Assembly: GCF_003990445.1 (NCBI RefSeq)
Contig: NZ_REEZ01000012.1
Coordinates: 1 to 64,000, forward strand
Source of the DNA: Pararhodobacter zhoushanensis
GTDB taxonomy: Bacteria > Pseudomonadota > Alphaproteobacteria > Rhodobacterales > Rhodobacteraceae
Length of the DNA: 64,000 bases
Reading direction: 5' to 3'
Position 1 is the first letter of the stretch. Every line of letters begins with the position of its first letter. The notes beneath the pieces were generated by a model that did no database searches, had not been told where the DNA came from, and saw only the letters and a program-made list of their open reading frames with translations. Below, one piece after another: positions 42,367 through 51,201 of the stretch. The position numbers and the translations under genes are program-made.

Positions 42367-42840
42367 ATGTCTGCAACAACCATCATCGACACAGCCCCCC
42401 TCGGGGCGCTGATCCGCTACACCGACGGCAGCCCCAAGCCGCCAGCACGCTTCACGAAGAAGCTCGCAGCCTGGGAGCGCTCTAACGGCGTCGGCCGCCT
42501 TGTGAAAAAGGAACCACCCCGACCTTACCCGACATGGACGGCACCCGCGTCGTTCACGCTGCATGAGGGCAATTTCGCCTCTGACGGGGTTATCCTCGTG
42601 ACCATCATGCGCAGCCATTCGGCTGACAGCGCCCTGGTCTTCGAGGTGGCCGAGGAGCCGAAGCCCGGGCAGGTGCGCGTGCTCCTCGACTTCGGCGGCA
42701 ACACCGAGCTGCTGCATCTGGCGGAATCCATCACCGCGGCCGAGCTTTGGATCGCCAAGGAAGGATACCGCAACGCGCGACTTGAAATCGTCACTGATGA
42801 AGAGGGCGAAAGGGCAGGGGGCGCGGACCTGGCCGCCTGA
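42367..42840 (+). CDS. conserved plasmid protein, function unknown
   Basis: 157 aa, soluble, no recognised domain. The N-terminal half is basic and proline-rich (SPKPPARFTKKLAAW), the C-terminal half looks beta-rich (GQVRVLLDFGGNTELLHLAESI). It follows the large ParB gene on the same strand and is closed by a terminator. Such proteins often accompany the large ParB on Rhodobacterales plasmids; no function can be given. Confidence 0.7.
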   Translation: MSATTIIDTAPLGALIRYTDGSPKPPARFTKKLAAWERSNGVGRLVKKEPPRPYPTWTAPASFTLHEGNFASDGVILVTIMRSHSADSALVFEVAEEPKPGQVRVLLDFGGNTELLHLAESITAAELWIAKEGYRNARLEIVTDEEGERAGGADLAA

Positions 42841-42853
42841 GCCCAACTGAAAC

Positions 42854-42882
42854 CGAGGGGCCCGCCCCAGCGCGGGCCTCTC
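42854..42882 (+). terminator. terminator after the 157-aa gene
   Basis: GGCCCGC / GCGGGCC stem within GAGGGGCCCGC...GCGGGCCTC. It is GC-rich with no long T-run. Confidence 0.6.
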
Positions 42883-43227
42883 AACCATCACAACCTTGTC
42901 CTTTGAGTTCGCGGGGCACCAAAGGAACCATCCCCAAGGAAGGACGTCTTCAACCAAGAGCCTGCCCGGGAGGCTGGCGGCGTTAGAAGCATCAGCGGGA
43001 CAATCGGCTCCTGACGTTGGGGGATCATCCCCCGCTCGCCACCCCCTTCCTTGCCCCGAATTCTGTCTTCGAGATCAACCCGCGAGGGGTCGGACTACGG
43101 GCAAGCCCGTGCCGCCGGGCGGATTCGGACGAGCCGAACGCACCCGGTGATGTCAGCCAGTATTCGGGCCTTCGAGATCCTGTCGCGCGGGGAATGGTCC
43201 CCCGCCTCCAAGACAGGAGCCAAACTG
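42883..43227. other. long leader before the 54-aa gene
   Basis: 345 bp without a convincing gene. A hairpin GGGGGAT/ATCCCCC lies at 43019-43033. Short frames in several registers overlap and none has family features. It may be an untranslated leader or a remnant. Confidence 0.4.
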
Positions 43228-43392
43228 ATGTCCCGCAAAGATGCACACGCCTTCGCAGCCTCCCTCGCCGCCACGCTCATGGTCTCGATCGTCGTCTTTC
43301 AGACAGGGGATGGATCCTATGGCGCCGTCCCCGCCGATGAAATCGACGGAGACGAGGTTCAGGTGCTGGTTGAGATTGACCCGTGGGCTTAG
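43228..43392 (+). CDS. small hypothetical protein (54 aa)
   Basis: Starts MSRKDAHAFAASLAATLMVSI and ends DGDEVQVLVEIDPWA. The first half is a possible short membrane or signal-like helix, the rest acidic. It has only a weak Shine-Dalgarno. The stop codon lies in the loop of a perfect 8-bp hairpin (CCGTGGGC 43381-43388 / GCCCACGG 43393-43400), which may end the transcript. Function unknown; the coding call is tentative. Confidence 0.45.
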   Translation: MSRKDAHAFAASLAATLMVSIVVFQTGDGSYGAVPADEIDGDEVQVLVEIDPWA

Positions 43393-43519
43393 GCCCACGG
43401 TTACCTCGGAAGGCTCACGCGGAGGCGCAGACGCGCCGCTTGATGCGTCGTCGCGCATTGACATCCACACCACCGGTGCAAGCTAGGACTGTGTCTGTTT
43501 CGCTAGAGCACTCGTGCGA

Positions 43520-46500
43520 TCAGTGACCTTCATTGCCCGCTGTATTGTTCTGTTTTCTTGGCCGAACATCCTCAAGCGCTGCGTAGAATGCGGGCAACAC
43601 CAACAGGATCAGGACCGTTGCCGCCAGCAACCCGAAGACAACCGAGATCACCAGTGGTTTGAGCGTCTGGGCCTGGGTCGAGGTTTCCAGCAGCAAGGGC
43701 GCCATGCCCATGATCGTGGTCGAGACCGAGACGAAGATCGGGCGAAACCGCGACCGTACGGCCTCTCCGGCAGCCAGTGCGGCGGACAGTCCCTCGACGC
43801 GCCGGGCGTTGATGACGCCGACCAGCAGGATGGCGTTGTTCACCACGATGCCCGCAAGCGACGCTGCGCCCACCAGCGACGGCATGGAGATGTTGTAGCC
43901 CATCAGGACATGGCCCCAGATGACGCCCAGAAACGCCAGCGGAATGGTGATCATCACGATCAGTGGCTCGATATAGCTTCGGAACTGGAAGCTGAGCACC
44001 AGGTAAATGCCCACAAGCCCGATCAGGAACCCGCGCAGGATCGAGGCGACGGTTTCCGCCGAATTGGCGGCTTGGCCGCCGATGTCAAAGGTCAGGCCGG
44101 GGGTGGTTGCCACCAGATCGGGCAAGAAGCCCTCGGCCAGCCGCGCGGTGATCGCGTCGGCGTTGCCGATTCGACCGTCAACATCGGCCGCCACAGTCAG
44201 CGTCCGCAGACCGTTGCGCCGCGTGATGCTGCCCCAGCCGCGTGCCTCGATAACTTCCGCGATGCTGGAGAGCGGCACGGTGCCTCCACCGGGCAGGGCG
44301 ATCTCGAAGACGCTGAGGTCAGCGCGGGTGGCACGGTCACCATCGGCCAGCCGTACTTCCAGATCCCAAACCAGATCGCCGCGCCGGATTTCGGCCAGTT
44401 GCGTGCCAAGAAATGCCCCTCGGAGTTGCCCGGCCACGTCCGTCGCGGTCAACCCTAACGCCTCGGCCCCCTGCGACAGGCTCAGCCGCAATTCGGGTGC
44501 GCCCGGGCGCAGATCTGGGATCGCGTTACGCACACCGGCATAGGTTTCAAGCTCCGCCAGCGTGGCGCGGCCAGCCGCCTCCAGCGTGGCGAGGTCGGGA
44601 TGGCTCAGGCGCAGCTCGACCGCGATGCCCTGCGGACCGATCCCCGGCTCGGTCAGGATCAGCGAATTCACACCGGGCAGGGCGCCGATTTCTTCGCGCC
44701 ACAGCGTGACGATATCATCGAGAGTGCTGGAGCGGGTCTCGGCTCCTAGGAGGTCCACCGCGACGGTGGCGACATGGGCGCCGGTCTCGCCTGCCGACAG
44801 GTTGCGGCCCAGCCGGGTGATGCGACGGATCACAAGCGGTTGCGCCTCGGGCTGTTCCGGTGACAGGTGCGAGTTCACACGGTCCAGCGCCGCCTCGACC
44901 TGCGCGACCGCCTCGGCGGTGCGGGCAAGCGGTGTGCCCGCTGGCAGCATCAGCCGCGCCTCCAGCACATCGCCGTCGATCTCGGGCATCGCCTCGCGCT
45001 TGACGACACCGCCGCCCAATGCGCCGACGGTCAGGATCAGCGCGCCGATGGCCAGACCGGCAACCAGCCAGCGGCCCCGGATCGCGGTATCGGCCAGACG
45101 GCCCATGCCTTCGCGCAAGGCGTCGAAACCCGCATCAAAGCGGATGCGGAACCTAGAGGGTTTGGTTTCCTTCATCCCGCCTTTCAGGTGGTGTGGCAGG
45201 ATCAGGAAGGCTTCCACCAGCGAGGCGGCCAAGGCGGCCAGCAGAACGACCGGCAGAACCTCGAGCACCGCGCCCAGTTCGCCCGCCAGAAAGGCGAGCG
45301 GCAGGAACACCGCAAGGGTGGTCAAGAATGACGAGATGACGCCGGGTGCCACGGCCGCCACTCCCGCAGCCACGGTTTCCACAGTGGCGCCCTTCGCGGC
45401 ATGAACCGCGATGGAATCCGCGATCACGATGGAATCGTCCATCACGATCCCGATCGCCATCAACAGCGCCACTAGTGTCATCATGTTCAGGCTGAGCCCT
45501 GTCAGCGCCATCCAGACGAAGGCCCCAGCAAAGGCCACGGGCAGGCCCATTGCGGCCCAAATCGCAAAACCGGGTCGGAAAAACAGGCTCATGACAGCGA
45601 CGACCAGCACAAGGCCGATCACCCCGTTCTGCACCAGCATCACCAGCCGGTCACGGATGATGGATGTCACGTCCTGCACCACCTCGACCATGATCGTGTC
45701 GGGCAGGCGTGCGGTTTCCTCGGCCACCAGCGCCGCGACCCCGTCGAGCACGCGCAGCGCGTCGGCATCAAGTGCCTTGGCGACGTCGATCACGATGGCC
45801 GGGGTGCCATCGACAAAGGCGCGGTCCTGCGGCGGCTCGAAGCCTTCTTCGATCACGGCTACATCACCTAATGTCAGGGTCGCGCCATTCGGCAGGACCA
45901 GCACGGGGATGGTCGCAAGGGTGATTGCCGTATCGCGCTCGGCGGTGAAACGCAGGGTCAGGTCAGCGCCTGGACCCTCCAGCGTTCCGGCGGGCAGGTC
46001 GATGTTCTGCGCGGCGATGGCGGCGGCCAATGCGGCAGGCGTCAGGCCGTGGCTGTCGAGCACGGCGCGGTCTGTCGTGATAGACAGTGTCCGGGCACCC
46101 AGACCCCCACGGGTCACTCGGGCAACGCCTGGCAAGGCGGTCAGACGGTCGGACAGGCCGTCGGCGTAAAGATCCAACTCGCCCAGCGGCAGATCGCCCG
46201 AGATGGCGACCGAGGTGACCGGATCGGAGCGGTGCAATTCGCGGACGACGGCAGGGTCGGCACGGTCGGGGAAAGTGTCGATGGCCGAAACCTCGGTGCG
46301 CAGTGAGTTGACGAAGCGCAGTGGGTCATTGCCGGGCGCCATGGTCGCCACGGCGCGCGCGCGGCCGGTCTGTGCAGTGCAGGTGAAGGTTTCCAGTCCC
46401 TCGACCCCCTGCACACCGTCCCAGAGCGGCGCGCAGATGGCGGTTTCAACATCCTCGGCGGCGGCACCGCGATAGGGCACCGTGATCTCGGCCTCGACAG

Positions 46501-46618
46501 CGAGGAAATCGGGGAAGGTTTCGCGCAAGAGACCCGGCGCGGCAAAGACGCCGGCCGCAAGGAACAAGAGCAACAGCAGGTTGCCCGCCGTCGGGTGGCC
46601 GGTGAACCAGCGGATCAT
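43520..46618 (-). CDS. RND-family efflux pump permease
   Basis: 1032-aa inner-membrane proton/solute antiporter (AcrB/MdtB-like; the N-terminus MIRWFTGHPTAGNLLLLLFL fits the family). The two large periplasmic loops and 12 helices are apparent. The proton-relay Asp pair is in GIVMDDSIVIADS. Its ATG overlaps the adaptor stop (ATGA). It works with the adaptor at 46615 and an outer-membrane channel encoded elsewhere. Confidence 0.92.
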   Translation of the reverse strand: MIRWFTGHPTAGNLLLLLFLAAGVFAAPGLLRETFPDFLAVEAEITVPYRGAAAEDVETAICAPLWDGVQGVEGLETFTCTAQTGRARAVATMAPGNDPLRFVNSLRTEVSAIDTFPDRADPAVVRELHRSDPVTSVAISGDLPLGELDLYADGLSDRLTALPGVARVTRGGLGARTLSITTDRAVLDSHGLTPAALAAAIAAQNIDLPAGTLEGPGADLTLRFTAERDTAITLATIPVLVLPNGATLTLGDVAVIEEGFEPPQDRAFVDGTPAIVIDVAKALDADALRVLDGVAALVAEETARLPDTIMVEVVQDVTSIIRDRLVMLVQNGVIGLVLVVAVMSLFFRPGFAIWAAMGLPVAFAGAFVWMALTGLSLNMMTLVALLMAIGIVMDDSIVIADSIAVHAAKGATVETVAAGVAAVAPGVISSFLTTLAVFLPLAFLAGELGAVLEVLPVVLLAALAASLVEAFLILPHHLKGGMKETKPSRFRIRFDAGFDALREGMGRLADTAIRGRWLVAGLAIGALILTVGALGGGVVKREAMPEIDGDVLEARLMLPAGTPLARTAEAVAQVEAALDRVNSHLSPEQPEAQPLVIRRITRLGRNLSAGETGAHVATVAVDLLGAETRSSTLDDIVTLWREEIGALPGVNSLILTEPGIGPQGIAVELRLSHPDLATLEAAGRATLAELETYAGVRNAIPDLRPGAPELRLSLSQGAEALGLTATDVAGQLRGAFLGTQLAEIRRGDLVWDLEVRLADGDRATRADLSVFEIALPGGGTVPLSSIAEVIEARGWGSITRRNGLRTLTVAADVDGRIGNADAITARLAEGFLPDLVATTPGLTFDIGGQAANSAETVASILRGFLIGLVGIYLVLSFQFRSYIEPLIVMITIPLAFLGVIWGHVLMGYNISMPSLVGAASLAGIVVNNAILLVGVINARRVEGLSAALAAGEAVRSRFRPIFVSVSTTIMGMAPLLLETSTQAQTLKPLVISVVFGLLAATVLILLVLPAFYAALEDVRPRKQNNTAGNEGH

Positions 46619-47913
46619 TGCGCGGCCTCAACGGGGGTCAGGGCCATGCCGGGGATGGCCGGGGCGATGTCGTCGATCACGACCCGGTCGCCGGGGGCGA
46701 GGCCTTCGGTGATGACGACGCGGCTGTCTTGCGCGAAGGCAGCTGTGACGGGGCGCAGTTCCAGCAGGTCATCAGCACCGGCAACCCGCACCATGCCGCC
46801 ATGCATGGCTGCTTCGGGGATCGCGATGACGCTGGCTATGGACGCGCCCGAAAAGGCGATCTGCACCTGTGTGTTGGGTACCAGTGGCAAACGTCGAGGC
46901 GGGTCCGCGCCCTCATAGGGATCATCAACACTGACCACGACTGGCACGGTGCGTGCGCGGGCATCTAGCGCGCCCTCGATCCGGGCCACTCGAGCGGTCC
47001 AGATCTGCGTCGGGTCGGACAGCGGGCTGAGCGTCACATCGATCAGTGTGGGTGGACCATCGCGCATCATGTCGGCAAGGGCCATGTCCTCTATCGCATC
47101 TCCGATCAGGCGGCGAAAGCTGTCGATCGGCAGATGCGCCACGACCTCGGCCGCTGCGATCCCGTCGCCGCGGATCACGACCTGACCGGGAGCGACGGTC
47201 TGGAAACGCTCTGCGTTCACCTCGGTCACGCGCAGATCGAAGGGGGACGTCAGCACAGTGCGGTCCAGCGACCGGCGCGCACGGTCGATGGCGGCTTGTG
47301 TCCGCGCGACCTGTGCCACGATCCGCGCCTCGCGGGGCGGGATCAATGCCATCGCGTTTTCCAGTTCCGCGACCGTCCGGCGGGCTAGAAGCGTGGCACG
47401 CTCGGCCTCGTCGACGCGTGATTGCGGGACGGTGCCCTGTTCGGCCAATGTCCGGGTGCGCGTCAGATCGGCCTCGGCCAGCGCGAGGCGCGCGCGTTCC
47501 AGATCGAGGATGCGGGCCGTGTTGGCCGCCTCGGCGGTCAGTTGTGCGCTTTCGGCGGCAAGCGCCGCCAGATCGGCCTGAGACTGCGCGAGCGCCAGTT
47601 GGTAATCGGCGGGGTCGATCCGCAACACCTCGGTCCCCTCGGGGATCAGGCGACCCGGTTCTAGATCGGGATGGCGCCAGATCACCTCGCCTTGTACCTC
47701 CGCCACGGCGACCCAATTGTCGGCGGCGCGCAGGTTGCCCCAGGCCGTTGCGGTCGGGCGGATATCCTCAACCGCGACGGTCATTACCCGGACGGGCAGG
47801 GCGGGCGCGCGCCCGTCAATCTGCGCGGGGCCGGGGGCCGAGGCGATCATCCAGACCGCTGCGGCGATCCCAAGAGCTATAGGCGGCAAGGCAAGGAGGG
47901 GGGCGAGGCGCAT
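46615..47913 (-). CDS. RND efflux periplasmic adaptor (HlyD/MFP)
   Basis: 432-aa membrane-fusion protein with an N-terminal signal/anchor (LLALPPIALGIAAAVWMI). It has the lipoyl-like half WVAVAEVQGEVIWRHPDLEPGRLI, a long coiled-coil hairpin (residues about 105-210, rich in Ala/Leu/Glu/Arg) and a beta-barrel C-terminal part. It lies between the cytochrome b561 and pump genes; the 5-bp gap and 4-bp overlap show one operon. Confidence 0.9.
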   Translation of the reverse strand: MRLAPLLALPPIALGIAAAVWMIASAPGPAQIDGRAPALPVRVMTVAVEDIRPTATAWGNLRAADNWVAVAEVQGEVIWRHPDLEPGRLIPEGTEVLRIDPADYQLALAQSQADLAALAAESAQLTAEAANTARILDLERARLALAEADLTRTRTLAEQGTVPQSRVDEAERATLLARRTVAELENAMALIPPREARIVAQVARTQAAIDRARRSLDRTVLTSPFDLRVTEVNAERFQTVAPGQVVIRGDGIAAAEVVAHLPIDSFRRLIGDAIEDMALADMMRDGPPTLIDVTLSPLSDPTQIWTARVARIEGALDARARTVPVVVSVDDPYEGADPPRRLPLVPNTQVQIAFSGASIASVIAIPEAAMHGGMVRVAGADDLLELRPVTAAFAQDSRVVITEGLAPGDRVVIDDIAPAIPGMALTPVEAAQ

Positions 47914-47918
47914 GGGAC

Positions 47919-48416
47919 TCAGCCCTTTGCCCGACGCATCCGCGCCAGCGTCCCGTCACGCAACACGAATTGGTGGTAGAGCGCGCCGACCACATGCAGA
48001 GCGACCAATGCCAGCAGCACAATCTTCAACACATTGTGCCCCTGTGCTGCGGCCTCGACCCCGCCGAACCACGCGAAGGACCCGCTGAGTGGCATCAGGA
48101 TCATCAGCGCGTAAAGCCCGACATGGGTGAGCTTTGCGAGAATGCTTTGTACCTTGCTGGCTTCGATGGCCGGGGGCACCCCACGCCGGGCGCGCAGGGT
48201 CAGCCGCCACAGCGCGAAGATCATCACCAGCGCGCCGCCCGCCACATGGGCCAGCACGAGCGGGTCAAAGCCCGCGTCCAGCCCGTCGGTGATGCGGTCC
48301 CACGCAGCCGACATCGCGTCCTTGAAGATGTATTGCTGCGCGATCAGCGCGAAGACGAGCCAATGCAGCGCGATCTGCAGGCGGGAATAGCCGGTGGGGG
48401 CGGGTTTGGCGGGCAT
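47919..48416 (-). CDS. cytochrome b561-type membrane protein
   Basis: 165-aa, four membrane helices with histidines placed for two b hemes (LQIALHWLVFA, LVLAHVAGGAL, AKLTHVGLYALM, ALHVVGALYHQF). The family moves electrons across the membrane, often to or from quinol or periplasmic partners. Here it is the first gene of the RND operon and faces the tetR gene, an unusual association. Confidence 0.85.
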   Translation of the reverse strand: MPAKPAPTGYSRLQIALHWLVFALIAQQYIFKDAMSAAWDRITDGLDAGFDPLVLAHVAGGALVMIFALWRLTLRARRGVPPAIEASKVQSILAKLTHVGLYALMILMPLSGSFAWFGGVEAAAQGHNVLKIVLLALVALHVVGALYHQFVLRDGTLARMRRAKG

Positions 48417-48480
48417 GGCGGGGGTCCTTTCGGTCAGGGTGCGCGACTCGGGATGGAGGTTGCGGTTGTCAACAGTATAT

Positions 48481-48500
48481 GTTAGTTAGTTATCACTAAC
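48481..48500. promoter_or_regulatory. TetR operator in the divergent promoter
   Basis: GTTAGT-(8)-ACTAAC, with an inner TTAGT-TATC-ACTAA, between the b561 and tetR genes, just before the tetR start. A TTGTCA hexamer at 48466-48471 gives a plausible -35 for tetR. Confidence 0.65.
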
Positions 48501-48512
48501 AAGAGGTGATAC

Positions 48513-49136
48513 ATGTCTGACCGTCAAAGCGCGCAAGACCGTAAGGCGCAGATCGTGGTCGAGGTACTGCGACTGGCCGACGAGATCGGACCCGACCGGC
48601 TAAGCACCACAGATGTCGCGCGTGCCATCGGTCTCAGCCAGCCTGCAATCTTCCGGCATTTCCCCACCAAGGGCGCGCTCTGGTTGGCGGTGGCCGAGGA
48701 TATCGCGGATCGATTGCAGGGGGACTGGGCCGAAGCAGAGGCTGAGGCCAGCGGGCCGCGCGCACGCCTGAAAGCGCTGATCGGGGCGCAACTGACGGCC
48801 ATATCTAGGACGCCTGCGCTGCCGTCGATCCTGTTCTCGCGCGAGTTGCAGGTGGAAAATGAAGCCCTGCGCGACGTGTTCCGGGGGCTACTGGCGGGGT
48901 TTCAGAGCCGCCTTGTTGCCGTGATCCGTGATCTTCAGACCGCGGGCGACATGAAGCGCGACGTCAGCCCGGAGGATGTCGCCATCCTGCTGACATCGCT
49001 GGTGAAGGGTGTCGCCATCCGCTGGACGCTTGGCGCGCGGGGCTTTGCGCTCCCGCAAGAGGGTTTGCGATTGTTCGACGTGCAGTTGGCGCTGCTGAAC
49101 GCTCAGGAGGACGTTTGCGATGAGAAAACACGATAG
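48513..49136 (+). CDS. TetR-family transcriptional regulator
   Basis: 207-aa repressor. N-terminal HTH near residues 25-60 (LSTTDVARAIGLSQPAIFRHFPTKGALW), the rest an all-helical ligand domain. It is divergent from the b561-adaptor-RND operon, with a palindrome between them, so it should repress the pump. Its end overlaps the small membrane protein gene by 17 bp. Confidence 0.9.
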   Translation: MSDRQSAQDRKAQIVVEVLRLADEIGPDRLSTTDVARAIGLSQPAIFRHFPTKGALWLAVAEDIADRLQGDWAEAEAEASGPRARLKALIGAQLTAISRTPALPSILFSRELQVENEALRDVFRGLLAGFQSRLVAVIRDLQTAGDMKRDVSPEDVAILLTSLVKGVAIRWTLGARGFALPQEGLRLFDVQLALLNAQEDVCDEKTR

Positions 49137-49512
49137 ACTGCTTCGCATCACGGGTGGAGTTGCGATTGCCTTCGGCCTTTTGACGGTTGTTTCGGGCGGC
49201 ACCACGCTGCTTGGTGCGCTCGAGATGGGGGCGGTCGTCCTGTTCGTCTTGTGGTTCAACACACTAGCTGGACTTGCCTATGTCGTCGCGGGCCTGGGCC
49301 TGTGGCAGGGGCGGCGATGGGCCTATCCGCTTTCTCTCGCGATCTTCGCCGCAACGCTGCTGGTCTTTGTGGCCTTCGGTCTGCATGTTGCCCAGGGCGG
49401 AGCCTTCGAGATGCGCACCGCTTACGCCATGACCCTGCGCAGCGCGGTCTGGGGCGCGATCGCGCTGGTGGCCCGGCAACTGCTGACCCGTCAGGCGCCT
49501 TCCGGCAGATAG
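49120..49512 (+). CDS. four-helix membrane protein, function unknown
   Basis: 130 aa with four hydrophobic segments (ITGGVAIAFGLLTVVSGG, GAVVLFVLWFNTLAGLAYVVA, YPLSLAIFAATLLVFVAFG, and a last one near the end). No recognised motif. The start overlaps tetR, so it is translated with the regulator and may be part of the efflux or stress response. It converges on nsrR with a 22-bp overlap. Confidence 0.75.
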   Translation: MRKHDRLLRITGGVAIAFGLLTVVSGGTTLLGALEMGAVVLFVLWFNTLAGLAYVVAGLGLWQGRRWAYPLSLAIFAATLLVFVAFGLHVAQGGAFEMRTAYAMTLRSAVWGAIALVARQLLTRQAPSGR

Positions 49513-49904
49513 ACGCAATCGGCCAGGGTGCTGCGGTTAAGGTCGTCGATGAAGGCCGCCTCGGCATGGGCCAGCCGCGCCTTCAACCGGCAGTGCGGGG
49601 TCAGGGTGCAGGTGTTGGCTCCGGCGGCAAAGCACTCCACCAGCGCCTGATCGGCCTCGAGCACCGCCACCACATCGCCCAGCCGAATGTCCTCTGGCGC
49701 GCGAGCCAGCATCGCGCCGCCCCCGCCGCCGCGCCGGGTTTCCAGAAGACCTGCCGCGGCAAGCGCCGAAATCACCTTTGCCAGATGGTTGCGCGAGATA
49801 CGGAACTCGGCAGCAAGGTCGGCAGCCGTGAAGGCGCGGTCAGGTGTGCCCGCCATGCGCATCAGCGCGCGAAGCCCGTAATCTGTGAAGGAAGTGAGGC
49901 GCAT
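49491..49904 (-). CDS. nsrR: NsrR-type Rrf2 nitric-oxide sensor
   Basis: 137-aa Rrf2-family repressor with an Fe-S cluster, from ATG 49904 (MRLTSFTDYGLRALMRMAG). The winged helix (FTAADLAAEFRISRNHLAKVISAL) is at residues 25-50 and the cluster ligands are Cys91, Cys99 and Cys105, the NsrR pattern. NO destroys the cluster and relieves repression. It is divergent from the hemerythrin gene with an inverted repeat between, so it should control the NO-stress genes to its right. Confidence 0.88.
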   Translation of the reverse strand: MRLTSFTDYGLRALMRMAGTPDRAFTAADLAAEFRISRNHLAKVISALAAAGLLETRRGGGGGAMLARAPEDIRLGDVVAVLEADQALVECFAAGANTCTLTPHCRLKARLAHAEAAFIDDLNRSTLADCVYLPEGA

Positions 49905-49919
49905 GGTCGCGATCCTGAT

Positions 49920-49971
49920 TTGGTATTTACAATGCGTATTACTGTGGTTTAATCGGTAAATCAAATACCAA
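49920..49971. promoter_or_regulatory. candidate NsrR operator region
   Basis: TTGGTATTT (49920-49928) and AAATACCAA (49963-49971) form a 9-bp inverted repeat around an AT-rich core with AATGCGTATT, between nsrR and the hemerythrin gene. NsrR sites are AT-rich palindromes, but the wide spacing here is unusual, so this may be two half-sites. Confidence 0.45.
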
Positions 49972-50011
49972 TTCGCTTAACTCAGACGACTCACCACAGA
50001 ATGGACGTGCC

Positions 50012-50497
50012 ATGGACGACGATGCCACCGCCGCAGTGCCGCAGGAAACCGGCGCTCTCATCGACCACATCCTGACCAACTATCACGCGATGCACAGGGT
50101 CGACCTCGCATCGCTGATCCCTCTCGCGAGCCGCGTCGAACAGGTTCACGCCGATGATCCAGACGTCCCAAAGGGTCTTGCCCGTGCCCTGGCCACGCTT
50201 GCGCGCGAGATGGAAGATCATATGACCAAGGAAGAGATGATCCTGTTCCCGGCCATGCGCGCGGGCGGCGGTGCGGGCATCGAACACCCCATTGCGGTCA
50301 TGCGCGCCGACCATGACGATCACGCTGAGACCATCGCGCGGATCCGCAAGCTGACGGGCGATCTTACACCGCCCGAACACGCCTGCGGGTCCTGGCGGTC
50401 GCTTTATGGCGGCACGGCGACGCTGCTCAACGAACTGGCCGACCACATCGCGCTGGAGAACGGCGTCCTCTTTCCCCGGTTCGAGTCTGCGAGATGA
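50012..50497 (+). CDS. hemerythrin-like di-iron protein (RIC/DnrN/YtfE-like)
   Basis: 161-aa four-helix hemerythrin-domain protein. Metal ligands are suggested by HAMHR, EMEDHMTKEE, HPIAVMRADHDDHAET and LADHIALENGVLFP. RIC-type proteins repair Fe-S clusters after nitric oxide damage; this one lacks the N-terminal ScdA part. It is the first gene of hemerythrin-5FCL-nnrS-nnrU, next to nsrR. Confidence 0.82.
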   Translation: MDDDATAAVPQETGALIDHILTNYHAMHRVDLASLIPLASRVEQVHADDPDVPKGLARALATLAREMEDHMTKEEMILFPAMRAGGGAGIEHPIAVMRADHDDHAETIARIRKLTGDLTPPEHACGSWRSLYGGTATLLNELADHIALENGVLFPRFESAR

Positions 50498-51201
50498 CCA
50501 AGGACGGGACATATGCCTCGCCGCCCTGCATGGCGGCAGAGGTTGATCCCGCGTATTTCGACCCGCTTGGTGTTGACCCCGAGCAGGCGCACGATGTTGC
50601 ACGCTGGCGCAGGGCCGAACGGGCACGGCTGGCCGGACTGAGGGAGGGCCTGGGCCAAGCCGGGCGGGCGCAGGTCTCAGGCAGGATCGCGGGGCATCTG
50701 GGGAGGGTGCTGGGCGACCGCGGGGTGGTGCCTGGTTGCGTCTTGTCCGGCTACTGGCCGATCAAGGGGGAACCCGACCTGCGCCCGGCCTTGGCCGATC
50801 TGCACCGCGCGGGCGTTACCGTCGCCTTGCCGGTGGTCGAGACGCGCGCCGCGCCACTGGTGTTTCGCCGCTGGAAACCCGAGACGAAACTGGTGCGCGG
50901 TGACTGGAACATTCCGGTGCCGCCGCCTGAGGCCGACGAACTGACGCCTGAAGTCATGCTCGCCCCCTGCCTCGGTTGGGATGGGGCATGTTTCCGGCTG
51001 GGCTGGGGCGGCGGCTATTTCGACCGGACGCTGGCCGCGCCGGTGCCGCGCCCTCTGACCATCGGCATCGCCCTCTCCGCAGCGTGTCTGCCGACGATCT
51101 TTCCGCAACCCCATGACATCCCCCTCGACCTCATCCTGACCGAGGACGGCGTCGCGGCAACAAGGCCAGAAGCAAGGCCCGAACCAAGGACACACAGATG
51201 A
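50494..51201 (+). CDS. 5-formyltetrahydrofolate cyclo-ligase
   Basis: 235-aa enzyme that converts 5-formyl-THF to 5,10-methenyl-THF with ATP. The C-terminal signature LGWGGGYFDRTLA and the middle GYWPIKGEPDL are clear. About 40 residues at the N-terminus (to HDVARWRRAERARL) extend the usual length. It overlaps the hemerythrin gene by 4 bp and nnrS by 4 bp. A folate enzyme in an NO-stress operon is notable. Confidence 0.85.
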   Translation: MTKDGTYASPPCMAAEVDPAYFDPLGVDPEQAHDVARWRRAERARLAGLREGLGQAGRAQVSGRIAGHLGRVLGDRGVVPGCVLSGYWPIKGEPDLRPALADLHRAGVTVALPVVETRAAPLVFRRWKPETKLVRGDWNIPVPPPEADELTPEVMLAPCLGWDGACFRLGWGGGYFDRTLAAPVPRPLTIGIALSAACLPTIFPQPHDIPLDLILTEDGVAATRPEARPEPRTHR

